Assembly (NCBI GenBank): GCA_030758115.1 | Contig: JANREX010000069.1 | Span: forward strand, 43,798 to 88,338 | Length of the DNA: 44,541 bases | Source of the DNA: Paracoccaceae bacterium | Lineage (GTDB): Bacteria > Pseudomonadota > Alphaproteobacteria > Rhodobacterales > Rhodobacteraceae | Direction of reading: 5' to 3' | In this document: positions 44,214 to 44,541 of the stretch, piece by piece | Layout of the letters: each line of letters starts with the position of its first letter | How positions within the stretch are numbered: position 1 is the stretch's first letter | Notes under the pieces: generated by a model | Database searches by the model: none | What the model was told of the DNA's origin: nothing | The model's input: the letters and a program-made list of their open reading frames with translations, nothing else | Made by a program: the position numbers and the translations under genes

Positions 44214-44541
44214 ATGATGTATCGAGTTGGCCATTTTGTCGATGAGGTTGAGCCGATGGTTTCGTTCAAAGGCGCGCAGTTCCCGCGGGATGTGATCCTG
44301 CATGCAGTCTTCTTCTACGTCAGGTACGCCGTGTCCTATCGTGACCTCGAAGAGATTCTGGCTGAGCGTGGCGTCCGCGTCGACCATGCGACCTGAACCG
44401 CCGGGTCGTGAAATACGCCTCGGCGCCGGCCGCTGTGGCGCAACGGCGCAAGGCTCGAACAGCACCATCCTGGCGCCTGGACGAGGCCTATGTGAAGGTG
44501 CGCGGGAATTGGTGCTATCTTTATCGCGCCGTTGATCGGAA
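44214..44541 (+). pseudogene. IS6-family transposase, frameshifted and cut by the window end
   Basis: The first frame (44214–44396) reads up to EEILAERGVRVDHAT and then meets TGA. The homologous reading resumes one frame over from about 44393 as LNRRVVKYASAPAA and goes on through WRLDEAYVKVRGNW and YLYRAVDR, where the Asp of LDEAY is the first DDE residue. One base appears missing near 44391–44394 (ACCTGAAC for ACCCTGAAC). Family members usually have NRWVVKY; here Trp is Arg. It is therefore likely inactive, unless the shift is programmed or a sequencing error. The translation start may be the Met at 44256 (MVSFKG). Confidence 0.82.

Larger units (their letters stand above)
44190..44541 (+). 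mobile_element. IS6-family insertion sequence, left part
   Basis: The element starts with the terminal repeat GGTTCTGTCGCAAC at 44190–44203, similar to the IS6/IS26 end GG.(C/T)CTGTTGCAAA, and carries an IS6-type transposase. It has inserted into the IS110 transposase gene. IS6 elements make 8-bp target duplications; the predicted left copy is CTATCGGC (44182–44189). The right end lies outside the window. Confidence 0.85.

Noticed and set aside
43738-44468. Minus-strand frames of 82 and 177 codons near the IS elements
   Set aside because: They run through the immunity gene, hairpins and IS fragments without family resemblance; treated as shadows.
40035-44541. A prophage after the tRNA-Thr gene
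   Set aside because: Only the MuF-domain protein is phage-like; no portal, terminase, tail, lysis or integrase genes are seen.

Overview
The window reads as chromosomal DNA of a high-GC alphaproteobacterium, most likely a member of the Rhodobacteraceae (Roseobacter-type). The reasons are the gene order hslVU–Smr–mltA–Tim44-like–fxsA–secB–dnaQ–coaE–aroE–maf, then an AT-rich gap, then hemJ–rho–mnmE–mnmG–rsmG–parA–parB, the use of HemJ, an alphaproteobacterial mitofilin-like gene between hemD and hemY, and the protein sequences themselves. The taxonomic call is inference from family resemblance; no search was run.

Positions 1–39914 are a conserved chromosomal backbone. The 420-base gap at 7657–8076 has DnaA-box-like sites, a CtrA-like site and two AT-rich tracts. 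Genes diverge from it on both sides, so I read it as the chromosomal replication origin. About 3.2 and 5.1 kb to its right lie two perfect 16-bp parS sites, inside the first codons of mnmG and rsmG and just upstream of parA/parB. Origin, centromere and partition genes therefore sit together. Further right are coproporphyrinogen/heme and nucleotide housekeeping (hemW, rdgB, rph), heat-shock control (hrcA–grpE), mutS, a malic enzyme, a PfkB-type sugar kinase, a class IV aminotransferase coupled to a sulfotransferase-like gene, argG, ilvA, an HD hydrolase, ahcY, small DUF2853, EVE and YciI proteins, gpsA, tsaD, and the hemD–mitofilin–hemY cluster.

A tRNA-Thr(CGU) gene at 39959–40034 marks the boundary to an accessory region that runs to the window end. 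This region holds a short minus-strand coding remnant, an Imm11/DUF1629-like immunity gene without a toxin, a DUF932 gene with a possible SD-sequestering leader, and a phage MuF-domain protein whose C terminus is an EndoU-type RNase toxin domain, followed 7 bases later by a small acidic candidate immunity gene. After these comes the left end of an IS110-family element whose non-coding part folds into three hairpins (a possible bridge-RNA gene), cut after about 20 transposase codons by an IS6-family element. The IS6 transposase is itself frameshifted and runs off the window.

The most interesting system is the orphan MuF–EndoU toxin/immunity pair with a neighbouring orphan Imm11 gene, in an island with no other phage genes. 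The nested IS110/IS6 structure with an apparently preserved bridge-RNA region is second. The origin/parS arrangement is the clearest chromosomal landmark.
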